DNA of 8,342 bases from JAQBDA01 sp041301185 (GCA_041301185.1 JBFYSV010000086.1:1-8342); one strand, 5' to 3'. Positions 1 through 6,385 are shown, counted from the first letter of the stretch. A program made the numbers and translations. Notes: a model not told the origin generated them from the sequence alone.

Positions 1-660
1 CAAACCTCCTCGCGAGCGAATGCGGGCTGCCACTCCCTGTGGAATCTGGATATCTACCGAAGCAGCACCCGACTCTACCATTACTCGGGTGAATCCGGCA
101 TTGGCAGGCAGGCCTACGTTCGTTGAGCTCGCTCCTGTCTTTAGACGCAGCTCGCTTATTCTCAAGTCGTCCAAATCGAGGCGCGTCTCGCTGGCGCCGG
201 TTTCCAATTCCAGGCTAAGGGGAATATCTCTGGACAATGCAATCTTCCAGTCCAGGCTATACCCCGGATACCAGGAGAAGGGGATGAACTGAACCGGGCT
301 ATTCAGCTTGATACGCAGGCTGTCACCCTCCCGGCGCTTGTCTACCTCGATGCCACCGCCAAAATCACCAGCAAGCAACTCGCCTGGAACCGCTCCTGCG
401 TACAGGGTCAACCTGCCAGCCCCATGTTGCAAGCGGAGATGTGCCTGGCTTGCATCTTCCAGTGGGATGCTGAGAGACTCGCCGGCAGGCTGCTTGCGGA
501 AATAATTCCCCCAGATGATCCATACACCCAGCGCAATGATCACTAAAGGCCAGATAATACTCCAAATATTGATATCTCCCAAGAATCCAAGGTTATCTAA
601 TAGCAATACCGCCCCGACAAGTATTAAGACACTACCCCAGAACATCGTACCTTTGCTCAT
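1..660 (-). CDS. LiaF-like membrane protein with toastrack-type domain (3' end outside window)
   Basis: The minus strand is open from an ATG at 660 to the left edge: 220 codons with no stop, so the C-terminus is missing. The start has a strong ribosome site, AAAAGGAG at 666-673, five bases upstream. Residues 6-24 and about 32-52 form two hydrophobic helices joined by a short DNLGFLGD-type turn, the pattern of the LiaI/LiaF-like membrane region. From about residue 60 the chain turns into short alternating beta strands with repeated phrases such as LETGASETRLDL, LKTGASSTNVGL and VESGAASVDIQI. This is typical of toastrack (DUF2154/DUF4097-like) beta-solenoid domains. Proteins of this kind sit in the cytoplasmic membrane and are often tied to envelope-stress sensing, but no two-component genes are visible here. 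The gene lies 70 bp downstream of the 731-1756 gene on the same strand. The family call is fairly sure; the role is inferred. Confidence 0.85.
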   Translation of the reverse strand, partial: MSKGTMFWGSVLILVGAVLLLDNLGFLGDINIWSIIWPLVIIALGVWIIWGNYFRKQPAGESLSIPLEDASQAHLRLQHGAGRLTLYAGAVPGELLAGDFGGGIEVDKRREGDSLRIKLNSPVQFIPFSWYPGYSLDWKIALSRDIPLSLELETGASETRLDLDDLRISELRLKTGASSTNVGLPANAGFTRVMVESGAASVDIQIPQGVAARIRSRGGL

Positions 661-689
661 ATCAGCTCCTTTTCGAGTGGTTCCATCAC

Positions 690-720
690 AATATACGCCA
701 GACCAGGTGATTTGTTGCAA
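690..720 (-). promoter_or_regulatory. Weak candidate promoter for the toastrack gene
   Basis: Read on the minus strand, TTGCAA (715-720, four of six matches to a -35) is followed after a 19-base spacer by TATATT (690-695, five of six matches to a -10). The spacer is longer than the ideal 17, so this is only a candidate. The -35 hexamer lies inside the 17-bp palindrome at 708-724, which would suit repressor control. Confidence 0.3.
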
Positions 721-724
721 ATCA
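708..724. repeat. 17-bp inverted repeat, operator-like
   Basis: TGATTTG and CAAATCA are exact reverse complements separated by the three bases TTG. The element lies in the 70-bp gap between the two minus-strand genes and covers the candidate -35 of the downstream gene. It has no T-tract and the stem is AT-rich, so it looks more like a dimeric regulator site than a terminator. The regulator is unknown. Confidence 0.4.
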
Positions 725-730
725 TCGGGG

Positions 731-1756
731 TCAATTACGTTCCTTTAGATATCGCCTGAGCAAATCAACTATTAAGTACACCCCCAGTAAGCTCACCAGG
801 ATTGCCATAAAATTCTTGCTGATCCAAAGCACGCCTTGCAAGGTGTTCCTCCCAGCAGATACCCTGGCAGCCGATTCTTCTGGAAACAGAATGGGTTGAT
901 CCCAGGCAAATGATTTTAATTTCGCCAGGTATCCTTGCCAAACGCAACCCTCCAGGCTGAATACATAAAGATGGTTAGTCCAGTACCATGCCAGGCGCAA
1001 ATCTCGTGAAAATTCCTCCCAGGATAAGCTCTTAAGGGTCAAGTCACTGATATCGACGCCCCCTCCGGTAATTCCAATCCCAATTGCTTGTGCCTGCGGC
1101 GCATAACTCCACAAATAACCGGCGCCTCTGTTCTTGAGGAAACTGCTATACAGCATTAAAACTTCCCGGTCAACTTGTAGGTCAACGATGCCGGTCAAAC
1201 GCTGGAGCAAGGATGATCTTACTCTGCGTTCATCTGCCAATATGGGGAACTGGTAGCTTTCTACCAGATAGCCATCATTTTTTATCTGCTTGACGATTTT
1301 CCGGTAGGCTTTCAAAGCCAGCCGGAACCGTTTTCTGTTCAGAATATTGGCAAGCCCCCTGAAAAGCAATTTAGGTAAAGCGCGCCACTTCTGGGTGGTA
1401 ATTTGCGTCAGCAAGCGGATATCTGGTTCGATATCCAGACCTACTGCCTGCCATTTAAGATTATTTTCAACTGTCCATTGCTGAAACTTGGCGTAGCGCA
1501 CCAGCGCGGCTGGGTAATTATCCAGGTTAAGATAATATCCTTGCTGCTTATCCAACACCAACCAGGCATTTACTGGAATCCCCACCTGGTTGAGCACCTG
1601 CACAGCTCTTGCTCGATCCGGGGAAAAATCTAATATAGCCAGACTTAGCCCCGCCTTCAAATCAAGCAGGTCGCCGATCACTCCTGGTGTTTCCAGGATT
1701 TCCAGAAGGGAGTCTGACTCTAACTCGCAAAAGAATACCACTCGCGGACCCTGCAT
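731..1756 (-). CDS. Hypothetical protein, possible TIM-barrel-like domain with C-terminal membrane helix
   Basis: 341 residues starting at an ATG with AAGGAGT at 1764-1770 as ribosome site. I do not recognise the family with certainty. The first 230 residues show evenly spaced short hydrophobic strands separated by helices (VVFFCEL at 6-12, LSLAILDF at 37-44, VNAWLVL at 62-68, AVGLDIEPD at 104-112, LWSYAP at 215-220). This is the rhythm of a (beta/alpha)8 barrel. The acidic cluster D108-E110-D112 at a strand end resembles active-site positions of some glycoside hydrolase barrels, but this is inference. There is no N-terminal signal peptide. Residues about 309-333 form one hydrophobic helix followed by RRYLKER, suggesting a tail-anchored membrane protein. 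Because there is no signal peptide, the bulk may be cytoplasmic. It precedes the toastrack gene by 70 bp and may be transcribed with it. Confidence 0.8.
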   Translation of the reverse strand: MQGPRVVFFCELESDSLLEILETPGVIGDLLDLKAGLSLAILDFSPDRARAVQVLNQVGIPVNAWLVLDKQQGYYLNLDNYPAALVRYAKFQQWTVENNLKWQAVGLDIEPDIRLLTQITTQKWRALPKLLFRGLANILNRKRFRLALKAYRKIVKQIKNDGYLVESYQFPILADERRVRSSLLQRLTGIVDLQVDREVLMLYSSFLKNRGAGYLWSYAPQAQAIGIGITGGGVDISDLTLKSLSWEEFSRDLRLAWYWTNHLYVFSLEGCVWQGYLAKLKSFAWDQPILFPEESAARVSAGRNTLQGVLWISKNFMAILVSLLGVYLIVDLLRRYLKERN

Positions 1757-1788
1757 CGTTATGACTCCTTCTCTTATCTTGATTTCAA

Positions 1789-1817
1789 ACTATCTCAACC
1801 TATGAAAAGAATGTAAA
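1789..1817 (-). promoter_or_regulatory. Candidate sigma-70-type promoter for the 731-1756 gene
   Basis: On the minus strand TTTACA (1812-1817, five of six matches to TTGACA) is followed after exactly 17 bases by GATAGT (1789-1794, four of six matches to TATAAT). Transcription would start near 1782, giving a leader of about 26 bases that contains the AAGGAGT ribosome site. The element lies in the 88-bp gap between divergent genes. On the plus strand the same bases include TAAAAT (1814-1819), a possible -10 for the 1845 gene, but no good plus-strand -35 is visible. Confidence 0.4.
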
Positions 1818-1844
1818 ATAGACGCCCGAGGATTATTCGCGGTT

Positions 1845-3584
1845 ATGGACCAAGAGTCGGATACCAGGTTTTCTGCAGTAAACGATTTTTACCGAGCCAG
1901 AAACCAGGCAACACTAAAGGAAATTATAGCGCGGTTTAGCGGAAAATCCACCGAACTGCTGTCGTATGAAGACGTCCGGCAAAAGTTGCGCGCCAAAAGG
2001 AGCATTGAGCGCGGTTTGCAGGACATACCGTTGGATGCAATCGTGGGAAGCGTTGGGCGATATTCGGATTTCACTCGAGATTTTCTGCCCCGCCACGACG
2101 CTGACAAAGAACGCTGGACCGGTGTGAAACTCGCCATTCAAGGCCTGGTTGGGCTACCCCCGATCGACGTATACCAATTGGGAGGGGTATATTTTGTGAT
2201 AGATGGAAACCACCGAGTTTCTGTCGCCCGCCAACAAGGGGCTACCCATATCCAGGCTTTTGTTACCGAGGTACGCTCGCGGGTAACCCTCTCGCCCGAT
2301 ATCCAGCCCGATGAGTTAATATCCAAGGCAGAGTACGCAGATTTTCTGGAGAAAACCCACCTGGATGAGGTGCGCCGAGAAGCAAATCTAAGCGTGACAG
2401 CGCCAGGGAAATACCCGTTGCTGCTGGAGCATATTGATGTCCACCAGTATTTGCTGGCGCGCGAACAGGATCGAGACATACCTTATCCAGAGGCTGTCGC
2501 AGACTGGTTCGATACGGTATATATACCTGTTATTGAAGTTATTCGGGAGAGCGGAATCCTGCGTTATTTCCCGCAGCGGACGGAAACAGACTTATATCTT
2601 TGGATCGCCCGTTATAAAGAAGATTTGGAAAAGCAACTGGGGTGGAGTATTCGCCCAGAGACCGCCATTGCTAATCTGGCAAACCAATACATGAGCAGCG
2701 CAGGCAGCTTCTTCGACCGGGTTGGCTCAAAATTGATTGATCTGATCACTCCGTCACGCCTGGAGTCTGGACCAGGAACCGGCCAGTGGCGCAAAGAAAT
2801 CCTTGCCTCACGCAGCCAGGAACAGCTATTCAGCGATATTCTCGTCCCCCTAGATGGTAAGGAAAGCGGTTGGCGAGCTCTAGATCAGGCATTCCTTGTT
2901 GTCAGAAAAGAAGGCGCCGTCTTGCATGGTTTGCACATCGTTTCAGACGAGGCAGACCGGGAAACACCCACCACGGACCAAGTAATCCAAGAGTTTGAGA
3001 AACGGTGTTTTGAGGCTGGCATAAACGGACAACTCGCAGTAGTCGTTGGCGACATCACAGGTGAAATTTGCGACCGGGCACGCTGGACAGATCTGGTTGT
3101 TACCAGTCTTTCATATCCGCCCGGTCCGCAGATTCTGGATCGCCTCGATTCTGGCTTCCAGGAGTTAATCCAGCGTTGTCCCCGTCCTGTATTGACGGTC
3201 CCCCAACAACATAAAGATCTGAAAAGCGCATTGGTAGCTTATGATGGCAGCCCGAAAGCGGAGGAAGCATTATTCATCGCTACCCATCTGGCTCTGCGCT
3301 GGAAGATATCTCTACATGTGGTGACTGCTTATGATGGAGACCGGATAAAACCTGAGACCTTGCTGCGTGCCCAGACATATCTCGAGGAGCATGCGATTGA
3401 TGCAAAATTACACCCCGTCCATAATGATGCAGGCAGCTCCATTGTGAGCATTGCCGAAATCGAACGGGTGCACCTGATTATCATGGGAGGTTATGGTGTC
3501 AGCCCGGTTATTCAGGTGGTTGTTGGCAGCACCGTCGATCAGGTGTTGCGCGAGTCGAACAAACCGGTATTGATCTGCCGTTAA
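1845..3584 (+). CDS. ParB/Srx-like domain protein with tandem universal stress (Usp) domains
   Basis: 579 residues. The start is the ATG at 1845, with GAGGA at 1828-1832 as a rather distant ribosome site; no other ATG lies near. Domains in order: an N-terminal helical segment (10-58); a ParB/sulfiredoxin-like domain (about 59-142) with IVGSVGRY at 66-73 and DGNHRVSVARQ at 120-130, the phosphate/nucleotide-binding type of motif of this fold; one copy of a module (about 160-263) with LLEHIDVH at 193-200 and ETDLYLWI at 247-254; then two Usp domains (about 328-453 and 458-579). The second Usp keeps the full ATP signature G-2x-G-9x-G-S (G548, G551, G561, S562). The first has lost it and is probably structural. 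Usp proteins are cytoplasmic stress-linked ATP or nucleotide binders. No helix-turn-helix of a true ParB is visible, so plasmid partitioning is unlikely. The gene converges on its paralogue at 3581-4945. Domain calls are firm; function is unknown. Confidence 0.9.
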   Translation: MDQESDTRFSAVNDFYRARNQATLKEIIARFSGKSTELLSYEDVRQKLRAKRSIERGLQDIPLDAIVGSVGRYSDFTRDFLPRHDADKERWTGVKLAIQGLVGLPPIDVYQLGGVYFVIDGNHRVSVARQQGATHIQAFVTEVRSRVTLSPDIQPDELISKAEYADFLEKTHLDEVRREANLSVTAPGKYPLLLEHIDVHQYLLAREQDRDIPYPEAVADWFDTVYIPVIEVIRESGILRYFPQRTETDLYLWIARYKEDLEKQLGWSIRPETAIANLANQYMSSAGSFFDRVGSKLIDLITPSRLESGPGTGQWRKEILASRSQEQLFSDILVPLDGKESGWRALDQAFLVVRKEGAVLHGLHIVSDEADRETPTTDQVIQEFEKRCFEAGINGQLAVVVGDITGEICDRARWTDLVVTSLSYPPGPQILDRLDSGFQELIQRCPRPVLTVPQQHKDLKSALVAYDGSPKAEEALFIATHLALRWKISLHVVTAYDGDRIKPETLLRAQTYLEEHAIDAKLHPVHNDAGSSIVSIAEIERVHLIIMGGYGVSPVIQVVVGSTVDQVLRESNKPVLICR

Positions 3585-4945
3585 TCAGGCTTTTTTCGAC
3601 TCTTGCGAGCACCCTTCTTTTTTGAAACCTCTTGGAAATAGGCTTCCGCCAGTTGCTCGGCGACTTGTTCCACAGGCAGCTCACTCCCCATTGACTCGCG
3701 CAAGATCCACTGATGGCTGATGATCCACAAGTATAGGTCAGTCTCTGTACGCCCTGGGAAATCGGTCAGTATGTCTTGCTCACGAATGATTGCCACCAAA
3801 GGCAGGTAAACATTTTCATACCAGGATTTAGCCGCTTCCGCATAGGAAACCTCGCTACCCCTCTGCTCTCCCAAATACCAGCGGTGAACATCGATGTGCT
3901 CTAGCAGTTTCTCAAACTGGCCCGGCGTGCTGGTTTCGAAATTTGCATCGGGATATACATCTTTGAGACCCGTACGGCGGTAGAACGCAGCTCGATCTTG
4001 ATTGAGAATTAAGTTATCCAACCACTCTGCGTTCCTTAACACAGAAACAAGTTGGTTGAGCTGTTTTAACGGATATTCTTCGAGCACTTGCCGCACTGCT
4101 TCTTCTCTCGCCGAAATATCTTTTTCCGAGTCAATTGGCTTCGATCCGGCACTATCATCTCTATACCCCTGGCGTAGATAATACAGGTATTTAATGATCC
4201 ACAAATACAGGTCTGTTTCAGACAAATTGGGGAAAATTCCCAAAAGCTGATTTTCTTCCAGGCTATCCACAAGGGGTAAATATACTTCCTGGTACCAGGA
4301 TAGAACCGCTTCTTCATAAGATACTTCTTGTTTTTTCTGTTCTCCCAAGTACCAGCGATGAACAGCAATGTGCTCAACCAGCTGAATGCGTTGATCCTCG
4401 TTCTTGACCTGGATTCGGAAATCGGGGCGAAGCTTGTCCAGTTGGGTTTGGTCAAGGAATGCTACCTGTTCCTTTTGAGCGAGCAATTCATCTATACGAA
4501 CCTCGGGTGTTAATTGGATCGGAATATCGATCTCGATGACAATCGCGTCAATATCCTCCTGTCCTCTTTGGCGCGCTACCGACACGCGGTGGTTTCCGTC
4601 TTTGACAAAATAGATTTCTCCCATTTTATACAGATCAACCGGTGGAAGGATGACATCCTGATAATGGGCTTGGTCGATGCTCAACCATCTCCCCCGAGTT
4701 CGGTCCTGGATGGGTAAAAATGCCCGGTCGAAGTCACGATAGCGGCCAGAGCTGCCTACGATCTGGTTGATTGGCACTTGCTTTAAACCGAGGTAATGCT
4801 GTCCTCGAATGGGCAATTTGTGGCGGATATCATCGAAAGGTAACAAGTCATTGCTATCTCCAGTTATCCAGAATAGGACTCTCCGCCAGAAGGCTTTGCG
4901 TCGGGCGCGGTCAAAATCCATCTGCGCCATATGTTCAATAGACAC
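3581..4945 (-). CDS. ParB/Srx-like domain protein with two EHIxVH...ETDLYLWI modules
   Basis: 454 residues, a paralogue of the 1845-3584 product without Usp domains. The start is a GTG at 4943-4945, chosen because GGAG at 4955-4958 lies nine bases upstream; in-frame ATGs at codons 6 and 9 are less well placed. The SD sits in the loop of a possible 5-bp hairpin (4945-4949 with 4964-4968). The ParB/Srx-like domain covers about 54-140 with IVGSSGRY at 62-69 and DGNHRVSVARQ at 116-126. It is followed by two copies of one module, about 152-258 and 306-415. Each has an (L/V)EHIxVHRWYLGEQ block (190-203 and 348-361), a VSYxEA/SWY block, a VYLPLV block and ETDLYLWII (243-251 and 401-409). The tail is lysine/arginine rich (441-452). 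The module resembles my memory of the EHRWYLSE phrase in actinobacterial DUF4032 proteins, but the link is untested. The gene follows the phosphoesterase gene by 44 bp, probably in one operon. Confidence 0.88.
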   Translation of the reverse strand: MSIEHMAQMDFDRARRKAFWRRVLFWITGDSNDLLPFDDIRHKLPIRGQHYLGLKQVPINQIVGSSGRYRDFDRAFLPIQDRTRGRWLSIDQAHYQDVILPPVDLYKMGEIYFVKDGNHRVSVARQRGQEDIDAIVIEIDIPIQLTPEVRIDELLAQKEQVAFLDQTQLDKLRPDFRIQVKNEDQRIQLVEHIAVHRWYLGEQKKQEVSYEEAVLSWYQEVYLPLVDSLEENQLLGIFPNLSETDLYLWIIKYLYYLRQGYRDDSAGSKPIDSEKDISAREEAVRQVLEEYPLKQLNQLVSVLRNAEWLDNLILNQDRAAFYRRTGLKDVYPDANFETSTPGQFEKLLEHIDVHRWYLGEQRGSEVSYAEAAKSWYENVYLPLVAIIREQDILTDFPGRTETDLYLWIISHQWILRESMGSELPVEQVAEQLAEAYFQEVSKKKGARKSRKKPD

Positions 4946-4989
4946 CGCACAGATCTCCTTTCATGCGGCAACAAGCTGTTTTATGATTA

Positions 4990-5634
4990 CTAAGATTCCA
5001 GCTCCAGAACTGTTTCCCGGTGACCAAAGGTATTAATCACCAGGGTGTTATTGAATTGGGTCTCCATCACAGCATCCGGTCTGTAGATATGAATATGTCC
5101 ATGAATATGGTACTTTGGCTTGAAAACATCCACAAACCAGCGGAAGGCATTGATCCCCTGATGAGCCAGATCACTGCAATCGTGAATACCCTGAGAAGGT
5201 GCATGGGTAACAAAGATATCCAAATAGCGCCCGTACTTGAGTTTATTCTTTAGCAATCCTGGAAACAACGAGATGACATGCCCCCACATCTCTCCTTGTG
5301 AGTACTGGTATTCTCCAGGTCGGTATCTTAGGCTACCTTCAACCCCCGCTAATAATGCCCCCTTGTGAGCAATAGTCCGCCGGTGCAGGTCAATCCCTCC
5401 AATAGGTCCTTGCCGTTGACCGGATAGGCTGTACTCGACGGGTTTATCATGATTTCCCCGTACATAGAACAAGGGTACATCCAACATGCTGATAACGTAT
5501 TCCAGGTAATAATATGGCAGATCACCACAACCGATCACCAAATCGACACTATTGAAACGCTGGCGAACGTGAGGGCTATAGATAAACTGGACGATTACAT
5601 CACTTAGCGAGAGAGCTCGTAATGGTTGGGGCAT
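4990..5634 (-). CDS. Calcineurin-like metallophosphoesterase, start placed at the internal ATG
   Basis: 214 residues from the ATG at 5632-5634. The frame is open to an ATG at 5763 (257 residues), but the extra 43 residues are polar and low in fold-like pattern, lack a ribosome site, and contain a good promoter (5674-5702) that would start transcription downstream of the far ATG. The short form has only a weak SD. Visible family motifs, numbered from the short start: LSLSD (8-12), GCGDLPYYYLEY (35-46), VRGNHD (58-63), THAPSQGIHD (143-152) and HIHGHIHIY (176-184). These are the metal-binding blocks of calcineurin-like phosphoesterases, which use two metal ions to hydrolyse phosphoesters. Motif I lacks its usual histidine: the family's DxH reads D12-V-I. 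The substrate cannot be told. The protein has no signal peptide or membrane helix, so it is probably cytoplasmic. It is the first gene before the 3581-4945 paralogue. Confidence 0.85.
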   Translation of the reverse strand: MPQPLRALSLSDVIVQFIYSPHVRQRFNSVDLVIGCGDLPYYYLEYVISMLDVPLFYVRGNHDKPVEYSLSGQRQGPIGGIDLHRRTIAHKGALLAGVEGSLRYRPGEYQYSQGEMWGHVISLFPGLLKNKLKYGRYLDIFVTHAPSQGIHDCSDLAHQGINAFRWFVDVFKPKYHIHGHIHIYRPDAVMETQFNNTLVINTFGHRETVLELES

Positions 5635-5673
5635 AGAGATGGAAGATCTTTGATTGAATGCATTTGTATAATG

Positions 5674-5702
5674 CTTATACCCCGGTTGCAAGTTCCTGTC
5701 AA
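5674..5702 (-). promoter_or_regulatory. Sigma-70-type promoter for the phosphoesterase operon
   Basis: On the minus strand a perfect TTGACA (5697-5702) is followed by exactly 17 bases and TATAAG (5674-5679, five of six matches to the -10). The expected start of transcription is near 5667, giving a leader of about 33 bases to the ATG at 5634. It lies inside the 5' extension of the longest reading frame and so decides the start call. Confidence 0.65.
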
Positions 5703-5777
5703 CCTGAGGGGATTCAGCCGTACTCGTGGATACCGGATCATTGGGAGTTGCCGGGATAGGCATCAGATGTCTGAATA

Positions 5778-5786
5778 TGCTATAAT
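5778..5786 (+). promoter_or_regulatory. Extended -10 promoter for the phasin-like gene
   Basis: TGCTATAAT is a perfect match to the extended -10 consensus TGnTATAAT. No good -35 is seen 16-18 bases upstream, which extended -10 promoters can do without. Transcription would start near 5793 and give a leader of roughly 110 bases containing the hairpin at 5843-5858. Confidence 0.5.
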
Positions 5787-5842
5787 ATAATGCAACGCGT
5801 CATAAAATAGTGCTCGAGAACTGGAAAATCATTTTGACCATA

Positions 5843-5858
5843 CCTGCCAGCAGGCAGG
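5843..5858 (+). repeat. GC-rich hairpin in the phasin leader
   Basis: CCTGCC pairs exactly with GGCAGG across the four-base loop AGCA. No T-tract follows, so it is not an intrinsic terminator. It ends 32 bases before the ribosome site. It could stabilise the messenger, bind a protein, or be a copy of a dispersed small palindrome. Confidence 0.4.
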
Positions 5859-5903
5859 CCAATCCCGTTAGATATCTCTATTTTTTCTATAAGGAGCAAC
5901 TCC

Positions 5904-6272
5904 ATGAAAGAAGATACAGCAAAACAAACCCCTCAACCGGATGAAGACCACAAGCCGTTATTTGATGCTGCTCGTAAGGTGCTCCTCGCCAGCATTGGCG
6001 CAATGGCTTTAGCTCAAGAGGAGATCGAGGATTTTATTAACAAACTGGTCGAGCGTGGGGAGATTGCGGAAAAAGATGGTAAGACACTATTCCACGAGCT
6101 GACAGAAAAGCGCAAAAAGAGTACTGAGCGAGCAGAAGACGAGGTTGCCAGCCGGGTGGAGGACATCCTGGATCGGATGAACATTGCCTCCAAGTCAGAT
6201 CTCGACGCACTCAGCAAGAAGATCGCCTCCCTCACAAAAATGATTGATGATTTGAAAAAACCCCAGGCATAA
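5904..6272 (+). CDS. Phasin-like protein (COG3937 type)
   Basis: 122 residues with an excellent ribosome site, AAGGAG at 5891-5896, seven bases before the ATG. After a polar N-terminus, residues 18-65 read as one long amphipathic stretch with the phrase ARKVLLASIGAMALAQEEI (23-41). This matches the phasin/PhaF-type opening in which the helix lies against a polyhydroxyalkanoate granule. A charged helix (66-90) follows, then a coiled-coil ending, ILDRMNIASK then SDLDALSKKIASLTKMIDDLKK (88-119). There is no signal or true membrane segment. Phasins coat PHA granules and steer their number and size; related small proteins are also found where no PHA genes are known. The gene has its own promoter and is closed by a perfect terminator, so it forms a single-gene unit likely to be well expressed. 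Confidence 0.82.
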   Translation: MKEDTAKQTPQPDEDHKPLFDAARKVLLASIGAMALAQEEIEDFINKLVERGEIAEKDGKTLFHELTEKRKKSTERAEDEVASRVEDILDRMNIASKSDLDALSKKIASLTKMIDDLKKPQA

Positions 6273-6290
6273 AATCCCTATACATAATCT

Positions 6291-6326
6291 GAGATAGAGG
6301 CTATTTTACGCCTCTATCTCTTTTTT
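6291..6326 (+). terminator. Intrinsic terminator after the phasin-like gene
   Basis: A perfect 11-bp stem, GAGATAGAGGC (6291-6301) with GCCTCTATCTC (6310-6320), encloses an eight-base loop and is followed directly by six T residues (6321-6326). It lies 18 bases after the stop codon and separates the phasin-like gene from the PhaR-like gene. Confidence 0.93.
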
Positions 6327-6349
6327 ACCCAATCTTCCACTTCTGCGCT

Positions 6350-6355
6350 TATAAT
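6350..6355 (+). promoter_or_regulatory. Candidate -10 element for the PhaR-like gene
   Basis: TATAAT is a perfect -10 hexamer 30 bases upstream of the ATG and 24 bases after the terminator T-tract. Transcription would start near 6362 and the leader would hold the ribosome site. No convincing -35 is seen: TTTACC at 6324-6329 has four matches, but the spacer is 20. Confidence 0.45.
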
Positions 6356-6385
6356 CACATTCATATCGATTGTGAAGGACTTGAA

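Noticed and set aside
20..748. Plus-strand open frames at 20-292, 308-505 and 515-748
   Set aside because: They lie opposite the toastrack gene, which has a strong ribosome site, two clear membrane helices and a domain pattern. The plus-strand frames show no ribosome sites or recognisable motifs.
3571..3596. Terminator between the convergent paralogues
   Set aside because: TGAT and ATCA give only a 4-bp AT-rich stem with a nine-base loop before six T residues. This is too weak to call.
4066..4717. Open frames at 4066-4455 (minus), 4328-4513 and 4514-4717 (plus) inside the two-module gene
   Set aside because: They are alternative frames of a gene whose own frame carries the conserved repeats. 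None has a recognisable motif or ribosome site.
1845..4945. Plasmid partition locus based on the ParB-like domain
   Set aside because: There is no ParA ATPase, no ParB helix-turn-helix and no parS-like site. The domain is fused to Usp or repeat modules instead.
5635..5763. N-terminal 43-residue extension of the phosphoesterase
   Set aside because: It has no ribosome site, shows no fold-like pattern and contains the promoter at 5674-5702. The conserved fold begins just after the internal ATG at 5634.
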